Positions 35,428-44,254 of a stretch of DNA of 64,000 nucleotides are shown piece after piece. Position 1 is the first letter of the stretch. Each line of letters opens with the position of its first letter. Position numbers and translations under genes: made by a program. Origin of the DNA: Oscillospiraceae bacterium (GTDB lineage Bacteria > Bacillota > Clostridia > Oscillospirales > Oscillospiraceae); NCBI GenBank assembly GCA_017521485.1, contig JAFXCL010000045.1, forward strand, positions 1 through 64,000. Direction: 5' to 3'. Under the pieces are notes generated by a model. The model did not search any database and was not told the DNA's origin. It was given only the letters and a program-made list of their open reading frames with translations.

Positions 35428-36398
35428 TTGTTGAGATTGTTAATTTGCTGACTGATAATCAGGGGATAGGAGATGATAGAACTTCCGTTGAGTTCTTCGC
35501 TGTGCATATCCACCGCAGTAATCTGGCTGTTTTCATAGGTTCTGTAATAATAGATTCCCAGGTCTGTGTTGCAGCAGCTGGAATATACGGTTTTTTCAAA
35601 CTTTTCTCCCACGCGTACACAACCATTTTGCTGCGCAACTGCACCGAGAATATGAAAAAACTGACTGATACTTTCCGATTCTGATTCACCGCAGACAGAA
35701 TTAAATTTTGTGAAAGCTGCCCGAATGAATCTTGAGGGTGAGGAAAGATCACCTGGAAGCCCAAAGGCTCCCATACCTCTGCTGAACGGTTTGAGTGTTA
35801 ACTGCGGAGCAAAACGATTCTCCGGTTCGTCACGGGACAGGTTTAAATAATTTTTTAAGTTGTGAATATGATAATCAAAGGTTGGGTTATTTGTAAGCAC
35901 GCCAACAGGATTGTCATAAATTTTCAGACCGCTTTCCAGAGGTTCAATTGTAATTGCTCGTTTTCGGTCAGCAAGGATCCAATGAAGTGGTGAAAGGGGA
36001 TACTCTTTGCTGAAAGGAATATTAGCCAGATTTAATTGGTTTAGTTTAGCTAGAGCCTCATCAACATTTGCACACTGACCCAAAATCCAAGGAATAAATT
36101 CAAATGGCGCAATATTATCCTTGTCATCACGGACGGATTGGTAGATCGCATTTCCCGGGAAATTCAGTGCGGCCATACTAAGTCCCGTTTCGTTGGTGGC
36201 ATCATAATATAGCGGATAGTTTTCTGACACTGTTGCAATACCCACAAGCGCATAGTGCTTGTTTAGCAAGTTGGCATTTCGGAAATGAAAGGGGAAGTTG
36301 CGGGGAGTGATGGTTACAGCCTCCTGATAATGGTATTCCAGATCCAGATTTCTGCCAAAATAGTGTGCTTTTGTCTGAAATGTAACAGCAGTACACAT
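35424..36398 (-). CDS. bsh: Bile salt hydrolase (choloylglycine hydrolase family)
   Basis: A 324-residue Ntn hydrolase removing glycine or taurine from conjugated bile acids. After Met removal the nucleophile is Cys2 (MCTAVTF). Other active-site residues are in place: Arg16 and Asp19 (YFGRNLD), Asn79 (AALNFPGNA), Asn171 (GVLTNNPTF) and Arg223 (SSPSRFIRAAF). The SRGMGAFGLPGDLSS stretch and the Cys2 triad favour BSH over penicillin V acylase. No signal peptide, so intracellular. ATG 36398 follows AGGAGTG and is required for the Cys2 nucleophile. Strong evidence of an intestinal lifestyle. Confidence 0.92.
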   Translation of the reverse strand: MCTAVTFQTKAHYFGRNLDLEYHYQEAVTITPRNFPFHFRNANLLNKHYALVGIATVSENYPLYYDATNETGLSMAALNFPGNAIYQSVRDDKDNIAPFEFIPWILGQCANVDEALAKLNQLNLANIPFSKEYPLSPLHWILADRKRAITIEPLESGLKIYDNPVGVLTNNPTFDYHIHNLKNYLNLSRDEPENRFAPQLTLKPFSRGMGAFGLPGDLSSPSRFIRAAFTKFNSVCGESESESISQFFHILGAVAQQNGCVRVGEKFEKTVYSSCCNTDLGIYYYRTYENSQITAVDMHSEELNGSSIISYPLIISQQINNLNK

Positions 36399-36424
36399 AA
36401 AAACACTCCTGATATAAAAATATC

Positions 36425-36453
36425 TTTTCATATGGGATCAATGATGTTATAAT
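36425..36453 (+). promoter_or_regulatory. Promoter of the HD-domain gene
   Basis: TTTTCA (36425-36430), 17 bp and TATAAT (36448-36453); a divergent bsh promoter probably overlaps it. Confidence 0.65.
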
Positions 36454-36474
36454 ACCCACATAGGAGGGATAATT

Positions 36475-37134
36475 ATGCTCACTTATGATGAGGTAATTAA
36501 AAACGAAGCAATTAAGATTTATATTATTCGCGCAGATGAATCACTGGGTGCATTGGGATATACGAAGCACAGCTTTGATCACGTGATGCATGTTGCCCAA
36601 ATGGCTGGATACATTCTCGAAACGCTGGGATACGATGAGCGAACAGCAGAGCTTGCAAAAATTGCAGGATACCTTCACGACATTGGTAATCTTGTGAATA
36701 GATCGGAACATTCACAATCCGGCGCGGTTATGGCATGGAGTATTCTCCACGATATGGGCTGTGATCCTGCGGAACTGGCAACCATTGTAACGGCAATCGG
36801 AAACCACGATGAGGGAAGTGGTGTTCCTGTAAATGCAGTCGCTGCGGCACTGATCTTGGCAGACAAAGCTGATGTGCGCTGGACACGGGTGCGAAATACC
36901 GATATTTCTACCTTTGATATTCACGACCGAGTGAATTATTCTGTGAAGAAGTCTGCGCTTCGGATCAATGATGAAAAGACTCTCGTAACACTGGAGCTGA
37001 CGGTAGATATCGCTTTTGGTTCTGTTATGGATTACTTTGAGATTTTTATGACCCGTATGCTGCTTTGCCGTAAGGCGGCAGAAAAGTTAGGTCTGCAATT
37101 CAAACTAATTATTAACCAACAACAATTGATATAG
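36475..37134 (+). CDS. HD-domain phosphohydrolase
   Basis: A 219-residue metal-dependent phosphohydrolase of the HD superfamily. The first metal His is in KHSFDHVMHV near residues 31-40, the HD doublet in AGYLHDIGNLVNRSEHS near residues 64-80, and distal ligands in AIGNHDEGSG and ALILADKADV. The target (nucleotide or cyclic-dinucleotide phosphoester) is unknown. GGAGGG precedes the ATG. Single gene between bsh (divergent) and a terminator. Confidence 0.88.
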   Translation: MLTYDEVIKNEAIKIYIIRADESLGALGYTKHSFDHVMHVAQMAGYILETLGYDERTAELAKIAGYLHDIGNLVNRSEHSQSGAVMAWSILHDMGCDPAELATIVTAIGNHDEGSGVPVNAVAAALILADKADVRWTRVRNTDISTFDIHDRVNYSVKKSALRINDEKTLVTLELTVDIAFGSVMDYFEIFMTRMLLCRKAAEKLGLQFKLIINQQQLI

Positions 37135-37140
37135 TAAATT

Positions 37141-37174
37141 AGCGGAGGTCAATTTCTGACCTCCGCTTTTATAT
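37141..37174 (+). terminator. Terminator of the HD-domain gene
   Basis: An 11-bp stem AGCGGAGGTCA with a 5-nt loop, then TTTTATATATTTT; also suitable for the convergent gene. Confidence 0.85.
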
Positions 37175-37177
37175 ATT

Positions 37178-38287
37178 TTACAGACCTAATGCATCGTACA
37201 CTTCGTCACGGATGGGGGCGTAAAACTCACCCATTAGCCGAGGCCAATTACGGATATGCTGCATAAAAGAGAAAGACAGATGATTCTCCGGGTCAATGAT
37301 CACGAAAGCACCGTTTGCACCGTCCCAGCCAAATTCACCCAAGGGACTGCGCTGTCCCTGACTTTTGTCGATCAGTGTACGAACACCCAAACCATAGCCA
37401 TAACCAGGACCGGTATAGCACATAAATTCCTTATCGCGAACAAAAGAACCGATCTGATTTACCCGCAGTGCATCAATAGAAGCTTCCGTCAGGATTCGTG
37501 CACCGGTTGCACCTACACCGCCGCAAGCCATAGCATCTGCGAATAAGGCATAGTCGTCCAGTGTGGAAACCAGACCGCCACCGCCGCTTTCGTAGTGATC
37601 GTTAAAAAGATAGGGATGTTCATTGCCGATATTTATGACTTCACCGGTTTCATTGAGGCATTTATATTGGGTTGCCATAGGGGAGACATTGCGGTTGAAG
37701 CTTGTATGCTCCATACCCAGAGGTTCAAAAATATTCTTGCGCAGATACTCACCGTACCGCACTCCGGTTGCCTCTTCCATAACAGATGCCAGCACATCTA
37801 GACAAATGCTGTACTTATACCGGTCACCGGGGTGGAACAGCAGGGGCTTGCGGCACATGAGGGAAGCCATTTGGCGCGTAGTAAGGGTGTTCAGATCTCC
37901 AATCGTATCGTTGGCAACATTAAAATTCAGTCCGGCACTCATAGTCATCAGGTGATGAACGGTAATAGGCTCACGAGGCGGCACAAGTGTACCGTTTTCA
38001 TCCACCATAACCTTTCCGAATTCTGGCAGAATATCTGCCACAGGGGTATCTAGCGAAATGACGCCTTTTTCCATAAGCTGCATCGCCGCAGCTACCGTGA
38101 TGGGTTTCGTGCAGGAGAAAATGTAGAAGTACTCTTCGCCTGTCATAGGAACCAGAGTATCGCGGTCACGAACGCCACAGATATAGCGGTATATTTCTTT
38201 GTGGTCTTTGCGTATAGAAATAGAGCAGCCGGGCACACCCAGTTCCAGCAGGTGGTCCATTCGTTTTTGAACACATGAAAGATCCAT
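37178..38287 (-). CDS. Serine hydrolase, beta-lactamase/esterase family (class C-like)
   Basis: A 369-residue beta-lactamase-fold serine hydrolase. The active-site S-x-x-K is SCTKP within YFYIFSCTKPITVAAAMQL; the second motif is YKYS, a YxN/YxS variant; the third conserved region is near GYGLGVRTL. There is no signal peptide, so it is more likely an intracellular esterase or peptidase than a resistance lactamase. ATG 38287 is preferred to TTG 38296, which touches the GGAGGT site. Downstream of the ABC exporter pair and probably co-transcribed (13-22 bp gap). Confidence 0.88.
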   Translation of the reverse strand: MDLSCVQKRMDHLLELGVPGCSISIRKDHKEIYRYICGVRDRDTLVPMTGEEYFYIFSCTKPITVAAAMQLMEKGVISLDTPVADILPEFGKVMVDENGTLVPPREPITVHHLMTMSAGLNFNVANDTIGDLNTLTTRQMASLMCRKPLLFHPGDRYKYSICLDVLASVMEEATGVRYGEYLRKNIFEPLGMEHTSFNRNVSPMATQYKCLNETGEVINIGNEHPYLFNDHYESGGGGLVSTLDDYALFADAMACGGVGATGARILTEASIDALRVNQIGSFVRDKEFMCYTGPGYGYGLGVRTLIDKSQGQRSPLGEFGWDGANGAFVIIDPENHLSFSFMQHIRNWPRLMGEFYAPIRDEVYDALGL

Positions 38288-38308
38288 TGATTTCAAACCT
38301 CCAGAAAA

Positions 38309-40117
38309 TCAAGTTATCACATCGAATTGAGACTGATATAATTTTTTGTAGAAACCATTTGCGGACATAAGCGCATCGTGGCTTCCTTGTTCAACAATAT
38401 TTCCGTCCCGCATAACCAAAATGTTGTCGGCAGATCGGATTGTGGAAAGACGGTGGGCAATCACGAAGCAGGTCTTGCCCTCCATGAGCTTTCGCATAGC
38501 TGCCTGAATTTTTTGCTCTGTTCTGGTGTCAACATTGGAAGTTGCTTCGTCCAAAATGAGCATCTGGGCATCCAGCAGCATAGCTCTTGCAATGGTTAGA
38601 AGCTGCTTCTGACCTTTGGAAATGGATGTTCCGTTGTCGGTCAGTACGGTATTATATCCATCCGGCAGGCGGGAGATATATCCGTGAATATGGGCAGCCT
38701 TACATACCCGGATTACATCTTCAAGTGTAGCGTCCGGCTTTCCATAGGCAATGTTTTCGTATATTGTTCCGTGGAAAAGCCAGGTGTCCTGCAAGACCAT
38801 AGTATAAGCCTTTCGCAGGCTGTCACGGGTTACAGATCGGATATCTTTCCCGTCGATCAGAATCGCACCGCTGTCAACATCGTAAAAACGCATTAAAAGG
38901 TTAATGATCGTTGTTTTGCCAGCACCTGTGGGGCCAACAATGGCGGTCAGAGATCCGGGCTTTGCATGCATGGAGAAATCCTTGATGATCTGCTTTTCCG
39001 GTGTGTAGGAAAAGTCAACATGATCTAGCTGCACATCACCGTATACATTTGTGAGAACTTCTGCATCCAGGGAATCTGCTGTCTCAGGCTCTGCATCTAT
39101 CAGGAAGAACACCCGTTCAGAGGCTGCAAAGGCGCTTTGAAGCTCGGATATTATATTGGCAAATTCATTGATCGGTCCAGAGAATTTTCTTGAGTACTGA
39201 ACAAAGCTGGAAAGGTCGCCCAAACCGATCTGACCGGCGAGGAAGAGCAACGAACCGAAGATGCAGACCAAAGCCAAAGAAATATTGTTTATGGAATTGA
39301 TTACCGGTCCGCTAATTGAGCCGTTTGCCTCTGCCTTGATGTAGGCGTTAACAGCGTCTTGATTTTTTTCATCAAATGCCTCCTGTACAACATCCTCTCG
39401 CCCGTATGCACGAATCGTTTTCTGACCGGAAAGCATTTCTTCTACAAAACCATTTAGCTTGCCCAGCTTTGCGCTGCGGTTGCGGAACAGAGGACGGACG
39501 ATGCCTGTAATCCATTTTGTCACAAAAAAGGTGATTGGGATCATCACAAGGAAGATCAGCACCAATTTTGGTGCAATAGAGAGCATCATAAACATAGATA
39601 CAATGACCGTAACGATGCTGTTGAGAATCTGGATCAGGTCGGTAGACAGGGACTGATTGACGGTATCAACATCATAGGTGATAATGCTGATCAGGTCACC
39701 TGTCTGATAGCTATCAAAGAACCGAACAGGCAGACGGCTCATATTTTCAAATATGTCGTGCCGCATTTGCTTGGAAACTCTGCGGGAAAGGCGGATCATA
39801 ACAAAATTTAGAAAATATGTCAGCCCTGCAGAAAACAGATAACAAACCGCCATCAGCCATACACAGTGTATGACTGTATCCAGATCTACAGATCCAGACT
39901 TCAGGTCGATTGCATTGATTGCGATACCGGAAAGCTTAGGTCCGTAAAGGCTTAGAACGCTGGAAGTAATCGATAGAAGAATCGCAACGATAATCAGCAT
40001 TCGCTGTCGACCTAAGTATTTCCAGAGGCGTTTGAGCAGGACACTCCGGGGCAGGTGGGTAGTACGGTCACGCATATTTACTGCGTGACGGTCGCCAATC
40101 ATATTGGGATTTTTCAT
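38309..40117 (-). CDS. ABC exporter half-transporter, subunit 2 (permease-ATPase)
   Basis: A 602-residue fused membrane/ATPase subunit: six membrane helices (about 40-330) followed by the nucleotide-binding domain. Walker A VGPTGAGKTT, Q-loop MVLQDTWLF, signature SISKGQKQLL (degenerate LSGGQ), Walker B LILDEATSNVD with catalytic Glu and H-loop VIAHRLST. It overlaps its partner by 4 nt. With the neighbour it forms a heterodimeric exporter of the multidrug/lipid type with one degenerate ATP site; the substrate is unknown. Confidence 0.94.
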   Translation of the reverse strand: MKNPNMIGDRHAVNMRDRTTHLPRSVLLKRLWKYLGRQRMLIIVAILLSITSSVLSLYGPKLSGIAINAIDLKSGSVDLDTVIHCVWLMAVCYLFSAGLTYFLNFVMIRLSRRVSKQMRHDIFENMSRLPVRFFDSYQTGDLISIITYDVDTVNQSLSTDLIQILNSIVTVIVSMFMMLSIAPKLVLIFLVMIPITFFVTKWITGIVRPLFRNRSAKLGKLNGFVEEMLSGQKTIRAYGREDVVQEAFDEKNQDAVNAYIKAEANGSISGPVINSINNISLALVCIFGSLLFLAGQIGLGDLSSFVQYSRKFSGPINEFANIISELQSAFAASERVFFLIDAEPETADSLDAEVLTNVYGDVQLDHVDFSYTPEKQIIKDFSMHAKPGSLTAIVGPTGAGKTTIINLLMRFYDVDSGAILIDGKDIRSVTRDSLRKAYTMVLQDTWLFHGTIYENIAYGKPDATLEDVIRVCKAAHIHGYISRLPDGYNTVLTDNGTSISKGQKQLLTIARAMLLDAQMLILDEATSNVDTRTEQKIQAAMRKLMEGKTCFVIAHRLSTIRSADNILVMRDGNIVEQGSHDALMSANGFYKKLYQSQFDVIT

Positions 40118-41835
40118 ACCTGCACCCCCTCTGCACCCATTTGTGTGTGCGCAATAATGCGGTATTCCTCGCAGGAATCCATGAGATCATTATGGGTGCC
40201 GCAACCGATAACCTGACCATCGGACAGAACCAGGATCAGATCAGCATGCCGCAGGGAACTGACGCGTTGAGCCACAAGAACTGTTGTAGTATTCCTGTAG
40301 TTTTCCCGGAGCGCTTTGCGAAGCAGCGCATCGGTTTGATAATCCAGTGCAGAGGACGCATCGTCCAGCACCAGAATTTCCGGATCGCCAGCCAATGCTC
40401 GCGCAATGAGCAAACGCTGTTTCTGACCGCCGGACAGGTTATTGCCACGGATGGCAACAGCTGAAGAAAGTCCAGCTTCTTTTTCGGCCAGAATACTTTC
40501 TGCTTGTGCATGCTGTGCGGCAATTGTGAGCTTTTCGTCCGGAATGTCGCGGAAAAAGCGAATGTTGTGGGCAATATCACCTTCAGCGATGAAGTCATTC
40601 TGAAATACAATGCCAAATTTGCTTGTAAGCTGCGCAGGTTCAATGGAACGAATGTCCTGACCGTTTAGCAAGATTTGACCGTCGTTTACATCGTAAAGCC
40701 GCATGAGCAGATTTAGTATTGTACTTTTACCCGAGCCTGTAGAGCCTAAAATGCCTAGGGTCTGACCCTTTTCCAGACGGAAGCTTAAATGACTGATGTT
40801 TTCACCGCAACCTGTATAGGAAAAAGTAACATCCTTGAATTCAATGTGAGCAGGGGAGTGCTCGATATTCTCAACATCCTGTAAGGGCTGATCTTCCGGC
40901 AGCTGGAGCACTTCTGCAACGCGCTGTGCACTGGCCTCCGCTTTGGACCACATAACAAAAATTCGGGTAACACCCATCATTGCGTTCAGGATCAAAGTAA
41001 AATATTGCAGGAAAGCAACGATTACAGAAGGCTCAGTATGACCGCCCCGGACACGGATTGCGCCCAATATAACCACGATCGTTAAGCCTAGGTTCAACAC
41101 CAGAGAGGATGCAGGCATTGTTATTGCAGTGATTGTTCCTGCCTTTTCGCCCACATCGTTGAGTTCGGAGTTGACAACATTAAAGCGCTCCTTTTCATGT
41201 TCTGTCTTGCTCAGGGCTTTAATGACACGCACGCCGGTAATGTTTTCCTGAACAGTGCGCACTACCCGGTCTAAAATGGTCTGCTGCTTCGTGTATAGGG
41301 GAATGCTGTGTTTGGTAACAAAATATGTGATCAGTGCAATGATAGGCAGCAGCGCGATGGGAATCAGTGCCAGACCGGCATCGATTATCAGCATCATCGC
41401 GATACCGCCAACCAGCAATATAGGTGCACGGATACCAATTCGCTGCACTCTTGCAAGAATTTGATTGATATTGTATGTATCACTGGTTAGTCTCGACTCT
41501 GCTGAGGAGACAGTTACAGCATCCATTTGTCTTGCAGAGAAGTGCATCGTTTTCTTAAAAAGATCGTGACGGATAGATTTTGTAATTTTACCTGCAGATA
41601 CAGCACTCATTCTGTTTGCAAGAACATTGAAACAAAGACCCAGAATGGCACATAAAGCCATAAGACTGCCGTATAAATACACCTTGGAAGCATTGCCGGC
41701 TTCGGCACCCACAGAGAGAATGGACTCCATAAGATAGGGGATGATCAGATCTGCCATGGATGCAGCGACCTTAATAAGGAGGGTAAGGAGGATATAGCCG
41801 ATAAATGGCTTAATATATGGGTATATTTTCTTCAC
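40114..41835 (-). CDS. ABC exporter half-transporter, subunit 1 (permease-ATPase)
   Basis: A 573-residue fused subunit with six membrane helices (about 12-300) and an ATPase domain. Walker A LGSTGSGKST, Q-loop IVFQNDFI, canonical signature NLSGGQKQRL, Walker B LVLDDASSALD with Asp instead of the catalytic Glu, and VAQRVSSL in place of the H-loop His. These changes mark the degenerate site of a heterodimer. GTG start at 41835 after AAAGGAGGA. First gene of a three-gene minus-strand operon. No regulator is adjacent; 41836-42042 contains nothing recognisable. Confidence 0.94.
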   Translation of the reverse strand: MKKIYPYIKPFIGYILLTLLIKVAASMADLIIPYLMESILSVGAEAGNASKVYLYGSLMALCAILGLCFNVLANRMSAVSAGKITKSIRHDLFKKTMHFSARQMDAVTVSSAESRLTSDTYNINQILARVQRIGIRAPILLVGGIAMMLIIDAGLALIPIALLPIIALITYFVTKHSIPLYTKQQTILDRVVRTVQENITGVRVIKALSKTEHEKERFNVVNSELNDVGEKAGTITAITMPASSLVLNLGLTIVVILGAIRVRGGHTEPSVIVAFLQYFTLILNAMMGVTRIFVMWSKAEASAQRVAEVLQLPEDQPLQDVENIEHSPAHIEFKDVTFSYTGCGENISHLSFRLEKGQTLGILGSTGSGKSTILNLLMRLYDVNDGQILLNGQDIRSIEPAQLTSKFGIVFQNDFIAEGDIAHNIRFFRDIPDEKLTIAAQHAQAESILAEKEAGLSSAVAIRGNNLSGGQKQRLLIARALAGDPEILVLDDASSALDYQTDALLRKALRENYRNTTTVLVAQRVSSLRHADLILVLSDGQVIGCGTHNDLMDSCEEYRIIAHTQMGAEGVQV

Positions 41836-42042
41836 AAATTAATCCTCCTTTCAATATGCCATTCATTCATTAAATCTAATATATTGTAACAAATTTTAAA
41901 GATAGTGTAAAGTATCTTATAATTAAAAAATGTAAAAAATCAGCCCAATTGTCAATGACTTTCGGACGGATTTTCCGATGCGGTGCTGTATAGATATTCA
42001 GAAGCTTATAAAGAGAGCTGGATTTTATGAAACCATAAAAAG

Positions 42043-42071
42043 AACCCTCCGGTTTTGATAACCGGAGGGTT
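42043..42071 (-). terminator. Terminator of the CDF transporter gene
   Basis: A 12-bp stem AACCCTCCGGTT with a 5-nt loop and a T-run on the minus strand. Confidence 0.85.
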
Positions 42072-42074
42072 TCC

Positions 42075-42974
42075 TTAATGATGATGGTGGTGATGATGGT
42101 GATGACCTGAATGTTCACAGATTTCCGTTTTGCACTGTAATTCTTCACAGTGCTCATTTTCAGATTCCAGCTCCAGGGTTATATGGCCTATGCCATGTTC
42201 TTTCAGTTCTTCCCGCACAGCCTGCTTGACTGTCGGATGATCTGCATTTGTTACAATATGCATGGTAGCGTAGTTATTTCTGCCGTCAAAGCTCCAGATA
42301 TGGATATGGTGCACATCCATAACCCCGTCAATGTGCATTAAATGCTTCCGGATCTCCTTGAGGCTGATACCGTAAGGCGTTTTCTCGAGGAATAGATCAA
42401 TCACTTCTTTTAGGTTTTTGCAAGCATTCCAGAAAATAAAGATGGCAACACAGATAGACATAATCGGGTCGATCAGTGCAAAATCAGTAAATCGCATTAC
42501 AACAGCACCTATTAAGACAACGATCCAGCCCAATACATCCTCTAGCATATGCAAATTTACTGCTTTTTGGTTCAGTGAATCACCGTCGCGTGTGAAGATC
42601 GCAGCAGCGAGATTGACACAAACGCCGATAATAGCAAATAGTATCATACCCTTGTAATTGATCTGGGTGGGTGATATGATTCTGCCTACTGCATTATATA
42701 TAACCATTACAGAACCGAACAAAAGAAATAGTGTAGTAAATACACTGCCTATCACTGAATATCTTGCATATCCGTAAGTGAAAGATTCGTCTGGCTGCTT
42801 TTTGCTTTTCTTTTCCAAAAAATATGAGATGCCAATACTGGCAGCATCACCAATATCGTGCACTGCGTCTGAAATGATAGCAATACTGCCGGTAAACAAA
42901 CCGCCAAAAAATTCGAAGATTGAAAATCCTAGGTTTAATAGAAATGCGATGAGGATGTTTTTGTCGGTCTTCAT
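42075..42974 (-). CDS. Cation diffusion facilitator, Zn2+-type, with polyhistidine tail
   Basis: A 299-residue CDF antiporter with six membrane helices. The transport site has HxxxD in both helix 2 (SDAVHDIGD) and helix 5 (LHMLEDVLG), the zinc-preferring arrangement. The cytoplasmic domain has VHHIHIWSFDG. The C-terminus ends in Gly followed by nine consecutive histidines, an unusually strong metal-binding tail. ATG 42974 follows AAAGGAG; the open frame runs on upstream into the tRNA-associated repeat but is not coding there. Confidence 0.93.
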   Translation of the reverse strand: MKTDKNILIAFLLNLGFSIFEFFGGLFTGSIAIISDAVHDIGDAASIGISYFLEKKSKKQPDESFTYGYARYSVIGSVFTTLFLLFGSVMVIYNAVGRIISPTQINYKGMILFAIIGVCVNLAAAIFTRDGDSLNQKAVNLHMLEDVLGWIVVLIGAVVMRFTDFALIDPIMSICVAIFIFWNACKNLKEVIDLFLEKTPYGISLKEIRKHLMHIDGVMDVHHIHIWSFDGRNNYATMHIVTNADHPTVKQAVREELKEHGIGHITLELESENEHCEELQCKTEICEHSGHHHHHHHHH

Positions 42975-43009
42975 ATATGGTCTCCTTTCAGGTGGTATTT
43001 TGTAAAAGA

Positions 43010-43130
43010 GAGTGTCGGGATTCGTTTGCATTTTATTCCGCAAGCTTGCGGAATAAAATTAAGGTTCGGCTCGTATACTTCGCCGGCAACGCTCGTCCGC
43101 GTTGCATTTAGATTATTCGAAGACCTCTTT
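43010..43130 (-). repeat. tRNA-Pro-associated structured repeat, copy 1
   Basis: About 120 bp, roughly three-quarters identical by eye to the copy at 47181-47307 (opposite orientation). It carries three stems: 43086-43092/43099-43105, 43067-43070/43082-43085, and a perfect 28-nt palindrome at 43031-43058. Its outer end (43010-43024) is an exact 15-nt copy of the 3' part of the neighbouring tRNA-Pro(CGG), 43180-43194. Confidence 0.85.
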
Positions 43131-43180
43131 CCGACCATAAAATAAGGGACTGCTTTTGCAGCCCCTTATTTTATGGTCGG
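43131..43180 (-). terminator. Terminator of tRNA-Pro(CGG), unusually long inverted repeat
   Basis: An 18-bp perfect inverted repeat (43131-43148/43163-43180) that includes the last seven bases of the tRNA (CCGACCA), with an inner CTGC/GCAG extension of the stem. Confidence 0.75.
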
Positions 43181-43250
43181 AGTGTCGGGATTCGAACCCG
43201 AGGCCTCTTGGACCCGAACCAAGCGCGATACCAAACTTCGCCACACCCCG
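43174..43250 (-). tRNA. tRNA-Pro (CGG)
   Basis: A 77-nt cloverleaf; anticodon loop TTCGGGT gives CGG. Acceptor CGGGGTG pairs with CACTCCG (one G-T pair); CCA is encoded. Confidence 0.96.
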
Positions 43251-43261
43251 ATAACTTTGCC

Positions 43262-43290
43262 ATTATATTGAAAAAATGTTCGCTTGTCAA
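43262..43290 (-). promoter_or_regulatory. Promoter of tRNA-Pro(CGG)
   Basis: Minus strand: perfect TTGACA (43290-43285), 17 bp and perfect TATAAT (43267-43262). Confidence 0.92.
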
Positions 43291-43360
43291 GTCCTGACCG
43301 TCTTTTTCCGGCGGTCATTTTTTTAGTGCCTGTCCATATACTTTCTTGGGAGGGATCGCT

Positions 43361-43639
43361 ATGAGCTACCGCATAGAATACAATCCGGAAAAGAACAGAC
43401 AATATCCGATGCAAGCAGCACGGAAACCGAAATGGTTAATCGCAGCACTGGTTGTAATTGTTGTTTTATTTATGTTTCAAAAAATCGACAGAAACCATAT
43501 ATTACGGTCTTGGCTGTTGCCGGGGGATTCTGATGTAACTGTATCTGCATTTTCATCTATGGTTGATGGCATTCGGGCGGGAGAACCGGTAAAAGATGCA
43601 GTAACGGCTTTTTGTCTGGAGATCATCCACAATGAGTAA
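43361..43639 (+). CDS. Small single-pass membrane protein, partner of the site-2 protease
   Basis: A 92-residue protein with a basic N-terminus (RIEYNPEKNRQYP, then ARKPKW), one membrane helix (about 27-39, LIAALVVIVVLF) and a short extracytoplasmic domain. I do not recognise a family. ATG 43361 follows GGGAGGG. Its end overlaps the M50 protease start by 8 nt, so the two are translationally coupled. It may regulate the protease, as SpoIVFA or BofA do for SpoIVFB; this is inference from position only. Confidence 0.75.
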   Translation: MSYRIEYNPEKNRQYPMQAARKPKWLIAALVVIVVLFMFQKIDRNHILRSWLLPGDSDVTVSAFSSMVDGIRAGEPVKDAVTAFCLEIIHNE

Positions 43640-44222
43640 GAAGCTTACAAAAACCCATGTTTCTATAAAAACAGAGTATTTCATTATATTGGCATTGGCG
43701 CTGCTGATTATACCGTTTTGGTGGATTATGGCATGGATCATAGCATCTGTATTCCACGAAATATGTCATTATGCAGCACTTCGGCTTAGCGGCTGCAGAA
43801 TATTCCGTGTGAATATCGGTCCAAATGGCACAGTGATGGATACGGATCTTAGCGGCGACCATAAGGAGATACTGTGCGCTCTTGCAGGTCCAGTTGGAGG
43901 TTTGCTGCTAATTCTCATAGGCCGATGGTTTCCCAGAGTGGCAATTTGCGGTCTGTTCCAGAGCGCTTATAATCTGATTCCTATTTATCCACTGGATGGC
44001 GGTCGTGTTGTGCAATGTGTTCTCCACAAGCTTTTTCCTAAATCGACAGCCAGCCAAATAGAAAAGTGGCTGGAAATGGGTATACTGATTCTTTTTGTGT
44101 TATTGGGACTATATGCAGCATTTTGCCTGAAGCTTGGTTTGATCCCACTGGTGTTTGCCGTAATTTTGGTAATTAAGAATAAGCAGGAAAATGTACTTGC
44201 AAAGAATGCTCTTTGGGAGTAA
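43632..44222 (+). CDS. M50-family site-2 protease (SpoIVFB-like)
   Basis: A 196-residue intramembrane metalloprotease. The zinc motif HEICH (His42, Glu43, His46) lies in a membrane helix, and the third ligand is in NLIPIYPLDGGRV (Asp122). About five hydrophobic segments are present. The small size and absence of a PDZ domain match SpoIVFB-type enzymes, which process pro-sigma factors during sporulation. No sigma factor or CBS domain is encoded here, so the substrate is open. Confidence 0.9.
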   Translation: MSKKLTKTHVSIKTEYFIILALALLIIPFWWIMAWIIASVFHEICHYAALRLSGCRIFRVNIGPNGTVMDTDLSGDHKEILCALAGPVGGLLLILIGRWFPRVAICGLFQSAYNLIPIYPLDGGRVVQCVLHKLFPKSTASQIEKWLEMGILILFVLLGLYAAFCLKLGLIPLVFAVILVIKNKQENVLAKNALWE

Positions 44223-44254
44223 AATAGTTCTACCAAAACAGAAGAGGTACGGCT

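Noticed and set aside
37178..38287. Antibiotic-resistance beta-lactamase
   Set aside because: There is no signal peptide and the motifs fit cytoplasmic esterase/peptidase relatives; the family fold alone does not imply resistance.
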